Source: Actinernus sp. WN-2022 (lineage: Eukaryota; Cnidaria; Anthozoa; Actiniaria; Actinernidae). From it: a stretch of 64,000 bases of DNA. A program made the position numbers and the translations under genes. The notes below the pieces were generated by a model, which was not told the DNA's origin, made no database searches, and saw nothing but the letters and a program-made list of their open reading frames with translations. Each line of letters begins with the position of its first letter. Positions within the stretch are counted from its first letter, which is position 1. Positions 22,518 through 34,205 of this stretch are shown here, piece after piece. The DNA lies in the NCBI GenBank assembly GCA_030867875.1, contig JAOWCC010001501.1, forward strand, positions 26,595,036 through 26,659,035, in the 5' to 3' direction.

Positions 22518-25500
22518 CTACGAATAAATATAGTGATTATGAGCATCAGAGTGCAGCTTGTCGTTGACAGCTATAGCTTGTTCAATGTCTTTGATCAAGT
22601 TACTTGCACCAAGGATAGCCAATAACTGAAAAATAATACACACTGCGTTACGACTGTAAAACTTGAAGCTAGAAATATTTACAAAATAGTTGAAGACCCT
22701 ACAGTATATCGACTGTTATCCTACATGCGAGGATACACATATAGACCAGTTCGCGGTTAATTCCGACATATTATAAAAGGGGTGCAAACATGGCGACATA
22801 CAGTGTTTGTATGGGAATCCGTTGCCAAATAATTTCCGTTAAATCGAATTTCTGATATTTCACTGTCTGCAAACTTAAGATACCAGGTGAAAGATGAACT
22901 GATCAAAATTTGAGGGGTGTAGCTGTGCTGGGAAGCTTGCAATCGTGTTTTTAGTTTCCATACACTTGACTGTAATAACGAGTCAAAGTCCGCATGAAAA
23001 TTTACAGACAAATGTATGGAAAACTGAAAAACGATTGCACGCTTCCCAGCACAGCTACATCCCTCAAATTTTGATCAGTTAATCTTTCACCTGGTATCTT
23101 AAGTTTGCAGACAGTGAATATTTCAGAAATTCGATTTTAACGCGACCTGAAACAGCCATAAGGGCTGATCAAAGTCAGGACCTGGCTAAACCACAGATCG
23201 AATTGGAATTTAGCGTGTTTTCGCATGAATTGTGGAGGAAGGAAAACCGGAGAAAAACACTGGAAACTCAACTCACATGACTAGGAGCGTCCATATCTCC
23301 TATATAGCTGTCACAGCGTTTTTACAAGTTGGGCTATTTTTAGATTATTTTCTCCGCCAATTGGTAGATTGTACCGTGGCGGAACAAAAGAAGCCTCGTT
23401 AGCTACTTTTGTTATACTAAACAACATGGATGCTACGCTTTTGTGATTTGATTCCCTTAGGAATAACTGCAACTCAACACTAGCGGGAAACCATTCTAAA
23501 AATAACCTAACTTATAAAAACGCTGTGACAAAGGCCCGGTATGTGGGATGGACGCTCCTAGTTATCAGGGGATCCTGCCGGGGCCCTAGCCACAGTACTA
23601 GTAGTGAGAGGGAAAGCGCTTACTGACTTGTTCCACCCTGACTCGACGAAACATTGCTTTTGTGAATTTCAATGTTTCCCAAAAATGTTTCCTTCGAGAA
23701 GCAGACTATATTTCTAAAACATTTTAAAACTTTTTTTGCTCAACAGATTCTTCCCCGTTTGCTCACCGTTTACTCAACAATGTTGACTAGATCCCGTCCC
23801 AGGGCTGCGCAACAATGTTTTCACATTAGTTTGCTCATTTATTGATCTACTCCAAGAGCTGTGTTACTTAATAGAGGACACACATAAGCGCGCACAACCA
23901 ATTTGTGCATCTATAAGAGAACATAGGCACGGCAGAATGGAATATATTTGTTAAATATATGCTGTTCCAACGAAGGGTGACGCCCCCTAACATGTCAACC
24001 CCCTTGACTGACTTGAACGCGTCATACCTGTATCACGGCGAATCCAAACGCCAAGCCTCCAACGATATGTAAGTTGTCAATGATCCAGTCTGACAAGCTA
24101 TGTACACAGCCCTTGGTGTAGATGAACGATGATGCCTCTGCTTCCTAGAGTTTATAACAACACAATGAACACATAAGTTGAGTTTTCACCATGATCATAA
24201 TAATCCGCCTGACCACCAATCCCCCTACCCCTCCGACTGGGAAAATCCAACCAATTTCAGACTGCGAAGAACTACGTAAAATGTTCGTATTATGTCTGTA
24301 AATGTACAAATCATTGTAAAATTCACTTTTACAGACTGTTCGTAAAATACTCTAAATTCATTATAAGTAATACCATGACATGAGGGAGATTAGTTACTAA
24401 ATTTCCCGCGAGCCGAGGGAGGATTTGTGGAAGTCTGCCGCAGTCTCTGTATAAACTACTACACGTCGTGGTTGGCCGGGTTGCTTTCAAAATGCTAATT
24501 TCAGAACATTTTCTCGTCAAACACAGTATTCAGAAAATGAGCACGTGAAATTGCCTAGTGGTGTGATGAATACGGTAGACAAAAGACTAAATATCTCTGA
24601 TACATATTGAGCATGCGTAAATTTCACTTAAGAATCCCACATGCAAGAAGGTGGTATATATAAGGAATCGAGACAGGTTTTTCGCGCAGTCATAAGTCGA
24701 CAGAGGGCGCAGGGTTAGATGATATATTTTTACCAAGTACTTACTCTAACCCGATGTGGTCAGGGGGACCTTAAACGTCCATTACTAGCTTGCATGCTCT
24801 CCTAAGTTTCCCTCATTCATATTCATGAGGACAAATTAGAACTAAATGTCCCTCGTGTATGTTCATGAGGAAAATTTAGTTCTAATTTTCCCTCTTGCAT
24901 GGTTAATGATAGCCTGCTATGCAGACGTATTATTTCACTCTCATAAATTCGAAGAAAAAAGTAACTTTTTTCCTCGAATTTATAAGAGTGAAAAAATAAT
25001 TCTGCATAAGCAGGCTAGGTTAATGAGCAGGGTCCGAAATTGCGCCTTATTTGGCGCCAATGCGACTAAATTTTGAGTGTTGGCGACCAAAATTTCAGAG
25101 TTAGTCGCCAGCTGGCGACGTACCTAAAGTCTTCACAATGTTCCGAAGTCACACGATGTTCTAAGTAAATTTAGCCAATAAAACATGCCAGCAAATGTTC
25201 TTTGTCGCGTGTCGCTTGAAACTTGAAATGTGGCGATCACAATTGGTCTTTTGGCGACTAAAACATATTGGCTATACGCCAGTTGACACCTACGCGAAAA
25301 AGTTAATTTCGGACTCTGATGAGGGAGATTTAGTGAAAGTATCTATGCTGATAAGGGATGTTAGAGGTTAAGTAATGCTCTGGCTAAGAATATTTAAAGC
25401 TGCTAATTTTCTATTTTTCTTTCTCGTAATTTCATTGGTCGATACTCAGAAATTCAATTGAAAATCATCGAAATAATACGTTTTCATTCGATAGTTTTTG

Positions 25501-28500
25501 AAGTTTTAATATTTTTTTTATCAAACTAACTATGGTTTCATTTGGGGAAAGTTTTCAAATATGTGGTTGAAAAATCATGCTTTCTTTTCACCCTTTCCAA
25601 TTGGCTGGGTGGTGGCTTTTTTGAGTTTTCACACAGTAAAAATACCCAATAGAATAAAAAAATATTTTATGTTCTAGGTGTAGTTTCAGTTTGGACTGTA
25701 GACATCTTATACAGCACTTAACATTGACTACAGCACGGTTACTGTACGGCATGCCGTGAAATTGAAATGGTTTCCCTATTGTTTGTGTCCTGCTGATCCA
25801 ATCAAATTACAGAAATACGGTACAGCACGGCTACAGCACGGTTTTGCCCATGCACTCATAAGAAATCTGCTCTATTCAAGCAAAACCGTATGTGGGGATA
25901 TGTCCATTGTTTTTTGCTACTGCCGAACAGTTCTCAGCTGAATCATTACTTAAATGTCCCTCGTAGAACATAGAAAACCGAGATGACCATGGTATTACTA
26001 TTATAATTTAAGGTCTACATATAAAGGTTCAACGGGTGTCATTTCGGAAAAACGCTCTTGTAGCGTCGCAATTATAGACGTATTATATACCATTTTAAAG
26101 GTCTTGAGTTGAAGAAAGTATATATTTAATCCGCTTTGATCAAAAGTTAAAAGCGTAGATGCACATTTTTCAACGCGAAATGACTCCATCCGTCAGAAGG
26201 AGCCCAGTCCTTTCGAATCCGGCCCAACTAAATTGTCTAAAATTTATCGGATATATTTGATGTTGTGTATTACAGATTTTATCCCTTTTCAAAGTGGAAA
26301 AAGTAGTTGTTCATCCTATTTTCATACAAACCAGGTCATAAAACCCGAACGAAGAAGAATTTCAAAAATCCCCGACACATTTGAGACAATTTAGTTGAAA
26401 TTCAAAGCCTCATGGCGGCCGGAGTCAATATGCGTTGAAAAATGTACAACATCTTCGCTTTTAACTTTTTATCAAAACGGATTAACTATATACTTTCTTC
26501 AATTCAATACCTTTAAAACGGCATATAGTACGTTTCACATGTGGATTTAGCTGCGACACTGCAAGAACGTTTTTCCGAAATGACACCTCGAGACTGTATA
26601 GACCTTTCCCACGCGGCGGCCATCTTGGAATAAACCTATAGATGGGTTGCACATGACGTCACGGCGGCCATGTTGGTGTACCTTTAACAATAGATTCTTC
26701 GTTAGCTTCTTTTTGTTAGGTACACCAACATGGCCGCCAAGCCCTTTGTCATTTGAACCTCTGGGGTTGACTGCAACCCATCTATTGTTAATGCTTATCC
26801 AGCCTCGGTCTCAAACGTGTTTAACCGAGGCTGGGTAAGCATTAACATTAGGTTTATTCCAAGACGGCCGCCCCGTGGGAAAGGTCTATAGAGACCTCAA
26901 TATGTTTGTAAATTCGTTTCACAAAAACATGTTTCCATCGTTTTACCAAGTCGCAGTTACGTACCCACAATTGCGTGTACTTTTCTCGTGATTGGTTAAG
27001 TAAAACCAATTACGAATTACTTCAGTTCGTGATTGGCTCATTGCGTTGTTACTTGCTTGTGATTGGCTCATTGCGTTTTTACTTGCTTGTGATTGGCTAT
27101 GTAATTAATTATTTTGGTTTTGGTTTTACGACACCCAATCAAAAACTGCTCCTATTAACTGGCCTTATTATAATCACATCTGAGCGTGAGAGTTTTTATA
27201 ATAATGTTAGAATCAATGGCAAGAAAAATCAAAATAGAAGGAAAATCTGCCAGCACATCACCGTCTTTTCTTTGCGAACTCCGAATCCACACTGGGTGTT
27301 CTTCTTATCCTGAAATACAAATAAAACGAAAATAATGAGATATTTATTGAGACTCTTGCCTATGACATTAAGACCCCGTCCACACTAATCCGTTTTCATT
27401 TGAAAACGCAACTTTTTTTCTCCGTTTTGGCCTTCCGTCCACACTAAGCCGGCGTTTTCGGCATCGAAAACGGAACTTTTCGAAAACGCTCTCTAGAGTG
27501 GAATTTTTTGAAAACGCCGTTTTCCTGTTGTAGTGTGGATGGCAAAAACGGAACTTTTCGTAAACGCTGACGTCACGATGGTCATATGACCTTTGGATCA
27601 AGTCATCTGCGCATGCTCAATCCCGGTGTTCAGCGTATTCGGATCGTTTTTGCGTTTTAGTGTGGACTGTAAAAACGATTCTAAAACGCTAAGTGTGGAT
27701 GGAAAAAAAATTCAAAACGGAGAAAAAAAGTTGCGTTTTCAAACTTAAACAGATTAGTGTGGACGTGGCCTAAATGTATTTTTTCATATATTTTTAGGAA
27801 AGTTTATTTACGATTTAATATATTAGGCCGTGTTCACACTTGGTGCCCGAGCACAGTGCCCGAGCACGATACTGTGGGTCGTTCAGACTACTGGTGCCCA
27901 GTTCATATTACGTAACGCGTTTAAATCCTCCTTCGATTCGCTCTTCTCAACTTTTCTGCCATTTTGAAAATCGGAGCAGTGGTTTGCGGGTAAAAATGCC
28001 TGGGTACTCGCGAAAATTGTGCCCGTTCGGCCCTGTTCGAGTTTATGCATGTTGTTTTGCCATTTGAAAGTGGTCATAGACAGACAGTTTTTTTTATTGG
28101 TGTTTTGTACATGACAAGTACTTCGACATGAGTCCAATATGATAAAAACCTCAATATATGATAAAAACCTTAAAAACCATACGATAAAAACCATTATTGA
28201 CTGAGTTAGGTTGGGACGAAAGGTTGGCATTTGCAACGCTCCGATTCAAAAATATCAAATGCCCCACAAATGCCCCGGGAGGGGGGATTGGCAGGTTTGG
28301 AATTGGTAGAGCCATTAATTTCAATGGACGGAAATGCTTGTCCAAATCATGGGGATCCTCCCCCCCCCCCCCCCCCCAAAAAAAAGGTCGGTGATGCTCA
28401 TCGGAAAAGACGGAAAAATACTTCATCTAGAAAGTGCACTACCCTAAAAAAAATACCTAATAAAAATATCGTTTCGTACCGTGCGGATCGATTTCCCCCG

Positions 28501-31500
28501 GGGATTTCCCGATACCACTAAATAAAAAGCCCAGTCATAGACGAGGCCATTGCAGTGATGTCAAATTTTCTAACTAACATTCCAGCTGTGTTCAGTTTAG
28601 TCACGAGTGTATATTGTTTTAAGAGCCTGTTTACCCCTAAAATACGAACTTTTAGAACATTTGGTTTTTGCCTAAACGACCCCCTAAAAATACCGGATCG
28701 CCAAATTCGACTCCTAAACCCCCCTCGGGTACCCCTGGATACGCCCCTGTAAGAAGTCCTTACCTTAAGACAACAGGAGTACGGCACACCACAAGCCTCC
28801 ACGGAGTGCGCAGAACAGTTAAAGTACTTGTTGTGGTTCCAGTCGTGGTACGTGTACCCCCCACAGCACTTCAGGCCGCTTTGGATGCTATCAATGGCAT
28901 TCTGTAGGTCTGTATCCTCACGGTAATGGATAACAAAGTGTTTGATTGCTGCCGCTACTTTACCTCTCGTCTGGATGTCAATGTGAAAAGAAGTTAAAGA
29001 CTGCAAGCAACTGGAAAATGTGGAAAACTTTGGTTTGAAAACGCAGTATTTAGTTTACTCAAGAAAGCATTAGCTGTAGCGCGCAGTGTGCGATGATAAT
29101 TTCTAATGAAATCTATTTTTAGTAACCGGGAGCAGCTGAAGCAAAGTGCTACTTACCTGTTCTACAAAGAAGAATGCCAAAAAGCCAGCAATGAGTTCCA
29201 GGGTGAACAGAATTCCAAGTGCTACCATGTACTGAAAAGATGAAACACATTGCAGTTGTTTTATTCACTCACACTTTTGTTTACTTTCTCTAAAGATTTG
29301 AAACTGAATGTATAGAATGAATCAACAATCTTAGCTGCAAAATTTACAAGTATTTTACATGAGAAAATAGGATTTAGGGAGATCGGGACAACATTGAAAA
29401 TCATATTATTTGGGGGTTGGGGGGTTGCATGTTTTTGGCTGTTAGCTATATATTTTTGGGTATCTCATTTGAGCCTCTTTCTACACCACTTCCCCCTCAC
29501 AAAAATATGTACCCCCTGCATTCTGAGCCTGCTCAGCCCCTCCCAGGGTCATGTTTTCTCCACATACCGTTATTTAAAGGCGCTGTGTCACGGTGAGGGA
29601 CACGCCCTTTACGTTCCGTGCCGGAACACAATTATTTTCAGTGGTTTTCATCACTGACGACCCTAGCACACGTGTGGGATGGATGAAATCAAAGTAAATG
29701 TGTGCGTAGATCTAGTCTTCAAGGAAAATTTTGCACATCCTTTCAATCAAGGACGTACTTTAACTGTTGGAAGCCAATTAACAGCCACCAATCGAACATT
29801 TATTCCAGACATGCGCAAAAAACATGAACAAAAACAAGACAGTCGACATGCTTCACTTAAAAATCTACTCACGATTTTAAGAAGGATCTTGTTTTCTCTC
29901 AGAGCACCAATACATCCACAGAAGGCAATGATGAACATGAATGATCCAGTGACAATGAGGAGAACGGAAGGGTCAAAGGTCAAACTGTCCAGTGTGTTAT
30001 ATTTGTCCTTTTCTGAGTGGGCCCAAGCACCAGTACCAATGAATACTACAGAAATAATCTGTACAAAGGGACATGCAAAAAACCATAAAGTATTTATTTC
30101 GCTACAAATATAACAAATAATAATAATAGGTACTGAGTACGCTCGGTTCGTACAAAGAGAGCCAAATACTCAGTCCATACGTTTTCTTATCATAATTATT
30201 ACACATCAAACACGTACGCCGAGCACATCACGTCTTTTTTAAATGGTTTTGAAAGGAAAGCGTGCACGATTTGATTGATTTACATGTGTGCATATTCCCA
30301 TTACATGGGCTGCCTGTGGCGAGGGAAACTGTAGGTCAATTGCCGTGGTATCCGTGTGGGTCAGGGAGATTTCGCCGGTAAACCAGTATTTATCGTAAAC
30401 GCCTTCCTGACTATAAAATATTCTCATGAACGTGTCGATTTTAAGCAAAAAATAATTTCATAGATTTTTTAATTTGTGCTTTGTGAGAGCAAACCATACG
30501 ATAAATAGTAGCGTTTAACAGAGCGGACGTGGAGAAGCTTAATGTGCCGGTGTCTAGAGCTTCACACATTTATATTACATTTCCATTACAGTTCCGTCAA
30601 GCTAAAGGCTTGCGAGTAAATCTACTTTAGTTCTTATCTGCCGCTTTATGTATCAGTCAATTCCAAACCCGTGCATCCCCCCCCCCCCCCCGGGCCACCC
30701 CCGGGCATTTGATCAGAGGCTTGCTCCCAAGGGTGGGAAATTTGACGAGTATCTATGACCTCAGGGGCGGGCATTTGACAAACAGTGGGGGTAGGGGGTG
30801 GGGCATTTGATCAGTGTTTAAAAATATATTCTGTCTGTCTACAAGCGTCGAAATGGCGAACGCACGTGGCGAACGTACGAGGACAGCTTCCAGGATAAGG
30901 ATTGCGCATTTGTAGAGGCTTGAAAGAGTGAACCTGCCAAATTTGAAGCCCACTTTCAGAGGTAAATTGTTTATGTTTAAACCTATAAACTATGTTGTTT
31001 TGCTTTGTTTCGTGAACTTTGACCGACTGCGTGATATTAAGTGCGTGACAAGAGTTGTGATAAGTTGAATTTGCTGCGACCCTCGACAGCGCGAGTTAGA
31101 AACATAATTATTTATATCGGTAAAAGACGGACCGATTGGTGCCTGTTACATACATGTACTTTATATACCAACAACATAAGCTAACATATTCAATTTCAAG
31201 CCATTACGTTTATTATAAAGTATATACGATCGAGCCGGTAGAAATGATTGTTCTCATCCCTGACCGGTTGAAGGTGGTTTTCACCGTCGGTGTTTCCTGT
31301 GAATTGCTTGAGTGAGAGCTGTCAATAAAGCAATGATTTCATTTATTTGTCAATAGTCTTTGCCTTGTCTTTGTCGAAATTTTTTGGGGAAATTTTCCGA
31401 TCTGGTCCCCGATGGTGGGGCATTTGAACAGCCTGGATTAAAAACTGGTGGTGCATTTGAACAGTTTTTCTGCTTTGGTAGTGGGGCATTTGATCAAATT

Positions 31501-31874
31501 TTTTTCAAAATGTTCAAATGCCCGGGGGTGGCCCGGGGGGGTCATGCACGGGTTTGGAATTGATCCATACATTAGAAAATGGTCCCGTTCGAATCAGTAT
31601 AGAATAGATTACGAGTTCATGCACGCAATTACGCGGTCGTAGACTGGAACGAGACATGTTCAAATATCGATAACATGAAACTACAGACATTGCCCTCCAC
31701 TGATCTCTTTAAATACATCGTCTTGTCTTTTTTTTTACAGTGTTTACGCAAGTATATAACTGTAATTATAATACATACCCAGACAATAATATTAATGACA
31801 AAAAGAAAATATTTGATAACGCAGTGAAGGCCAAGGATCTCTCGTCCTGAGCTTGTATGATAATCCATCATCAT
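22518..31874 (-). CDS. Tetraspanin, TspanC8 subgroup (complete, seven exons)
   Basis: Exons in transcript order: 31874-31779, 30058-29873, 29231-29157, 28970-28764, 27309-27262, 24144-24028 and 22625-22518 (stop TAG). All lengths are multiples of three, giving 278 residues. Start: three tandem ATGs, the first at 31874. TM1 (HCVIKYFLFVINIIVW) crosses the exon 1/2 border. TM2 ends in GCIGALRENK, TM3 is exon 3 (LGILFTLELIAGFLAFFF), and TM4 lies in the last two exons. The large extracellular loop has the CCG motif (Cys154-155), then Cys171, 179, 185-186, 195 and 217. Eight cysteines is the hallmark of TspanC8 proteins (TSPAN5/10/14/15/17/33), which chaperone the protease ADAM10 from the ER to the surface and steer its substrate choice. 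An N-C-S sequon sits at about residue 170. The CCGG and the loop tail resemble TSPAN33, but orthology is unproven. The exon 5 donor (GTGATG) is weak. A SINE remnant lies 8 bp past the stop. Confidence 0.95.
22839..23140. mobile_element. TTAA-bounded MITE with long arms
   Basis: TTAA(A)ATCGAATTTCTGATAT...CACTGTCTGC at the left and the complement at the right, with arms of about 105 bp (including CCCAGCACAGCTAC). Both ends are TTAA. In the tetraspanin intron, beside a SINE tail. Confidence 0.8.
23139..23278 (-). mobile_element. SINE fragment (3' half)
   Basis: CCTGAAACAGCCATAAGGGC through ATCGAATTGGAATTTAGCGT and CTGGAAACTCAACTCACATG: the reverse of the 44566-44830 SINE body. Lacks the tRNA-like head. 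Cut by the MITE on its left and by another at 23281. Confidence 0.7.
23281..23561. mobile_element. 281-bp MITE (CTAGGAGCGTCCAT ends)
   Basis: Ends CTAGGAGCGTCCAT / ATGGACGCTCCTAG. Arms continue as GTCACAGCGTTTTTACAAGTTGGG against the complement AACTTATAAAAACGCTGTGAC. Non-coding, in the tetraspanin intron. Confidence 0.8.
24910..25017. mobile_element. 108-bp MITE with perfect 9-bp target duplication
   Basis: TIRs TAGCCTGCTATGCAGACG / complement, hairpin body, flanked by GGTTAATGA at 24901-24909 and 25018-25026. Same design as 14794-14894 (TAGxCTGC ends, GACGT, CACTCTC). Confidence 0.85.
25028..25319. mobile_element. hAT-like MITE 2 (CAGGGTCCGAAATT ends)
   Basis: Ends CAGGGTCCGAAATT and AATTTCGGACTCTG, with a 5-bp direct repeat ATGAG on each side. 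The interior has recurring GGCGAC motifs in both senses. The left ATGAG overlaps the right target duplication of the 108-bp MITE, so this insertion came after it. Confidence 0.78.
25370..25951. mobile_element. MITE family A, copy 2, with internal insertion
   Basis: AAGTAATGCTCTGGCTAAGAA at the left and TTCTCAGCTGAATCATTACTT at the right, homologous along its length to 356-822. About 150 bp (25716-25865) is extra. That segment is related to 39221-39395 (ACAGCACGGTTACTGTACGG against ACAGCACAGTTACCATACAG). Confidence 0.82.
26030..26592. mobile_element. Foldback element with arms of about 160 bp
   Basis: Left arm GGTGTCATTTCGGAAAAACG...TTTAATCCG...TTTTCAACGCG (26034-26180). The right arm is its diverged complement (26430-26590, ending CGTTTTTCCGAAATGACACC). 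Non-coding, in the tetraspanin intron. Confidence 0.8.
26639..26784. mobile_element. MITE family B, copy 2
   Basis: TAGATGGGTTGCACATGACG / complement GACTGCAACCCATCTA, with inner pairs GGCGGCCATGTTGGTGTACC / GGTACACCAACATGGCCGCC. Nested in 26597-26890. Confidence 0.82.
26786..26848. mobile_element. 63-bp hairpin (GTTAATGCTTATCCAGCCTCGG)
   Basis: TGTTAATGCTTATCCAGCCTCGGT is inverted as ACCGAGGCTGGGTAAGCATTAACA around a short loop. Innermost or adjacent insertion in the nest. Confidence 0.7.
27372..27770. mobile_element. MITE with GTCCACACTAA ends and internal sub-repeats
   Basis: GTCCACACTAATCCGTTTTC...GAAAACGCAACTTTTTTTCTCCG is inverted at the right end. GTGTGGA(T/C) and AAAACGG motifs recur inside in both senses. 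399 bp, in tetraspanin intron 4, 62 bp from the exon at 27262-27309. Confidence 0.82.
28230..28385. repeat. Fragment of the GCATTTG/TCAATTCCAA element family
   Basis: CAAATGCCCCACAAATGCCCCGGG and GGTTTGGAATTGGTAGAGCC resemble the right end of 34878-35181 and 30650-31570. It is followed by a poly-C run at 28359-28377. Confidence 0.55.
30650..31570. mobile_element. 921-bp TIR element (GTAT..TCAATTCCAAACCCGTGCAT)
   Basis: The left end with poly-C, CCCGGGCCACCCCCGGGCATTTGATC (30678-30712) and the right end CAAATGCCCGGGGGTGGCCCGGGG...GCACGGGTTTGGAATTGATC (31514-31565) are inverted. GGGGCATTTGA recurs internally (30765, 30812, 31417, 31452, 31484). In tetraspanin intron 1. No ORF of note. Confidence 0.75.
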
Positions 31875-32534
31875 TGTTTTAATTATGTATCATTGGATCA
31901 TCTGCTTGCTAGAGGGAACCTGTAGTGATATAAGTACACAAACTGTCTAAAAGTTTGGGGACTGAATTACATGTTCAAGTGATTTGAGGTTGAAACAAAA
32001 CTTACTAAATTATTTATATGAGTGCCCTTCTACATGAATGTCCTTGAACTAGTAGGATTGCATGTAGCCATAAAATTTGAAGCATTGCCTGTTAAAAATC
32101 AGGGTTGTAAACTTTATAATATACGTTCATAGTATTTTATTGCTAACCTTTGAATGGCTTAAAAAATAAAAATATGAGGAAAAAGGGGAATTCTTCCCAA
32201 CTAACTAGATCGTTTAAATAAATTAGCAGTGTTTGATGACTTCATTTACTTGTGAGTCCACTCATTAACTGAGGCCTAGTATGAATGTATTGTACTTTAG
32301 AAAAACATTTTAGCAGCTCTGTAGTACTCTTAGCATCATTATTTATTAGTAAGTTCAATTTAGTAATTTGAAGTTTATTTACTAATATTACAGTTATTAC
32401 ATTTGTAAGTATTCTTAGTAATTTTTAGTATTGTAAATAGATGTACAGTTATATTATTCTTATTTTAGTAGTATAGACACACGACCCCATGATAATAAGC
32501 CTTGTGCTTCAATCATAATCGTGTTTAAATAATT

Positions 32535-32570
32535 AGGCAATCTATCTATCTATCTATCTATCTATATATA
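32535..32570 (+). repeat. (ATCT)n microsatellite
   Basis: About eight perfect ATCT units followed by ATATATA, between the tetraspanin and ankyrin genes. Confidence 0.9.
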
Positions 32571-32937
32571 GTGACCAGTCACTTAGCTAATTAGGGACAT
32601 ATATATGTCCACTGGATGTTAATAGGGGGAGGGGGTGGGGTCCAGGTGTGGAATGATGCTTGTGTGGGGCATTAAGACCAAAACAGTTCTGGGAATGAGA
32701 TTGGAGTGAAAACATGAACCAACATGGCAGTCATGGCTTCTAAATGAATTTGAAGCAAACTGTTCGGACTTTCAACATAAATTAATACAGAACCAACCAA
32801 ACATCCAGATGTTTCCATGGACCAGGTAACAACTTGAGTGAGCTCTCTGTACTTTTTATAGTATCGTAACTTGACAACAACAAAAAGTGTGTGAATGTTA
32901 AGGGGGAAGGCCAGGGTCTGATATGCACACATCATCA

Positions 32938-33164
32938 GCTTTCCGCAGGGGTAGTCCCCTGGGCCAACCAGGGGATTGATATGTTGGGAATATTAGAGGA
33001 AATTCTAGACTTTAATGTTTGAAGTTCCAAGATACAGGGGGATTTTCTGTTAAGAAAATGTAACCCAGGGGACTTTCACTCGTAAGATTCCCTCACCCCT
33101 GGGGAAAACCACCCTTTTTACAATCACCCTGGTTGGCCCGGGGGTCTACCTCTGGGGGAAGCCT
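32938..33164. mobile_element. Small TIR element (GGGCCAACCAGGG)
   Basis: GCTTTCCGCAGGGGTAGTCC + CCTGGGCCAACCAGGG is inverted as CCCTGGTTGGCCCGGGGGTC + TACC...GGGGGAAGCC. 227 bp, non-coding. Confidence 0.7.
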
Positions 33165-33169
33165 GAGCT

Positions 33170-34205
33170 ATAGTGATACATGAAATAAACTTAATGTGCA
33201 TTAATTATAAATAAACGGGGAACTTAAAGAAGATGTCGATGGTATGGTCCCTAAATATTGCACAAGCTTACATGTGTAGGATCTTATATAATTCCTCCGA
33301 CTAAAACCAAATAACTATTTAAAACAATAAGTACAAATGCAATAATTGAAATCAGAAATGTAACGAATGTAAGTATAAAGTTCACCATTAATATAAAAGC
33401 AACCAATGTAAACCACTTTAAATAATTACAAAGGTTCAAAACTTGACAAAGTGATGTAAAAATCAACCGACGTGAGCCGAGTGTAGTGTGTCCAAAACAG
33501 TTAATGTATTAAAAGCTGAGGCCTCTACCAGCTTTAAGCTGTAATACTCAGCCTGCTTAATAACAAATAAAATATTTTATTTACTTATTTATTCTGATTC
33601 GCTTCTGTATGATAATATTCGAATGATGGGATGAAATCCTAACGAATATCCTGTGTTTTACATAGATTCAAGCAGTAGATAACTCGAGTTCATGCATGGT
33701 TGCTATATATCAAACATAACGGACTAAACAAATAGAAATTAAAACTCAAACTACCGAGAGGTGGTATCCAAATTGGACTCTTAGTCTTACCTTCCAGGTT
33801 TAATACATTACTAGTAGCGACTACACCATGGCAAACCAAACAAACTGTACTTTTGTTTCTTCGATCTTCCTGGCTATCTTTTAATCGCGATATTTTAACC
33901 GCGATCTTTTTATTATTTAGGCCGCTGACAGTGTGCGTTCTAAACACGTGGGGGAGGGGGCGTAGGAACGGGGGCCGGGGAAGTTGCTTATGCGGGCATG
34001 TTCTAAGTAAATAATAATCGTTTAGTTTCGTAAAACATAAGACGTAAAAAGCAAGGAAAATGTTAAGTTTTTGTTTAAATTAATTCCAAAGAATTAATAT
34101 ATATTTAATGTTGGATCAATTTACCATCACCCCCTCCCTCCCTGCCGAATCTTTCAGTTGAGGTGGACCTTAATCGGGGTCCCTGTGTGTTATCGAAGCA
34201 ACAAA
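33170..34205 (+). promoter_or_regulatory. Head-to-head intergenic region and ankyrin-gene 5' flank
   Basis: AT-rich, no gene. Near the ankyrin start it becomes GC-rich, with an E-box CACGTG (33945-33950) and G-runs (GGGGGAGGGGGCGTAGG), the likely promoter side. No TATA box was fixed. Confidence 0.35.

Larger units (their letters stand above)
26597..26890. mobile_element. Outer MITE enclosing two others
   Basis: TATAGACCTTTCCCACGCGG...GGAATAAACCTA at the left (26597-26638) is inverted at 26848-26890. The interior is almost entirely occupied by a family B MITE (26639-26784) and a third hairpin (26786-26848). Confidence 0.82.
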
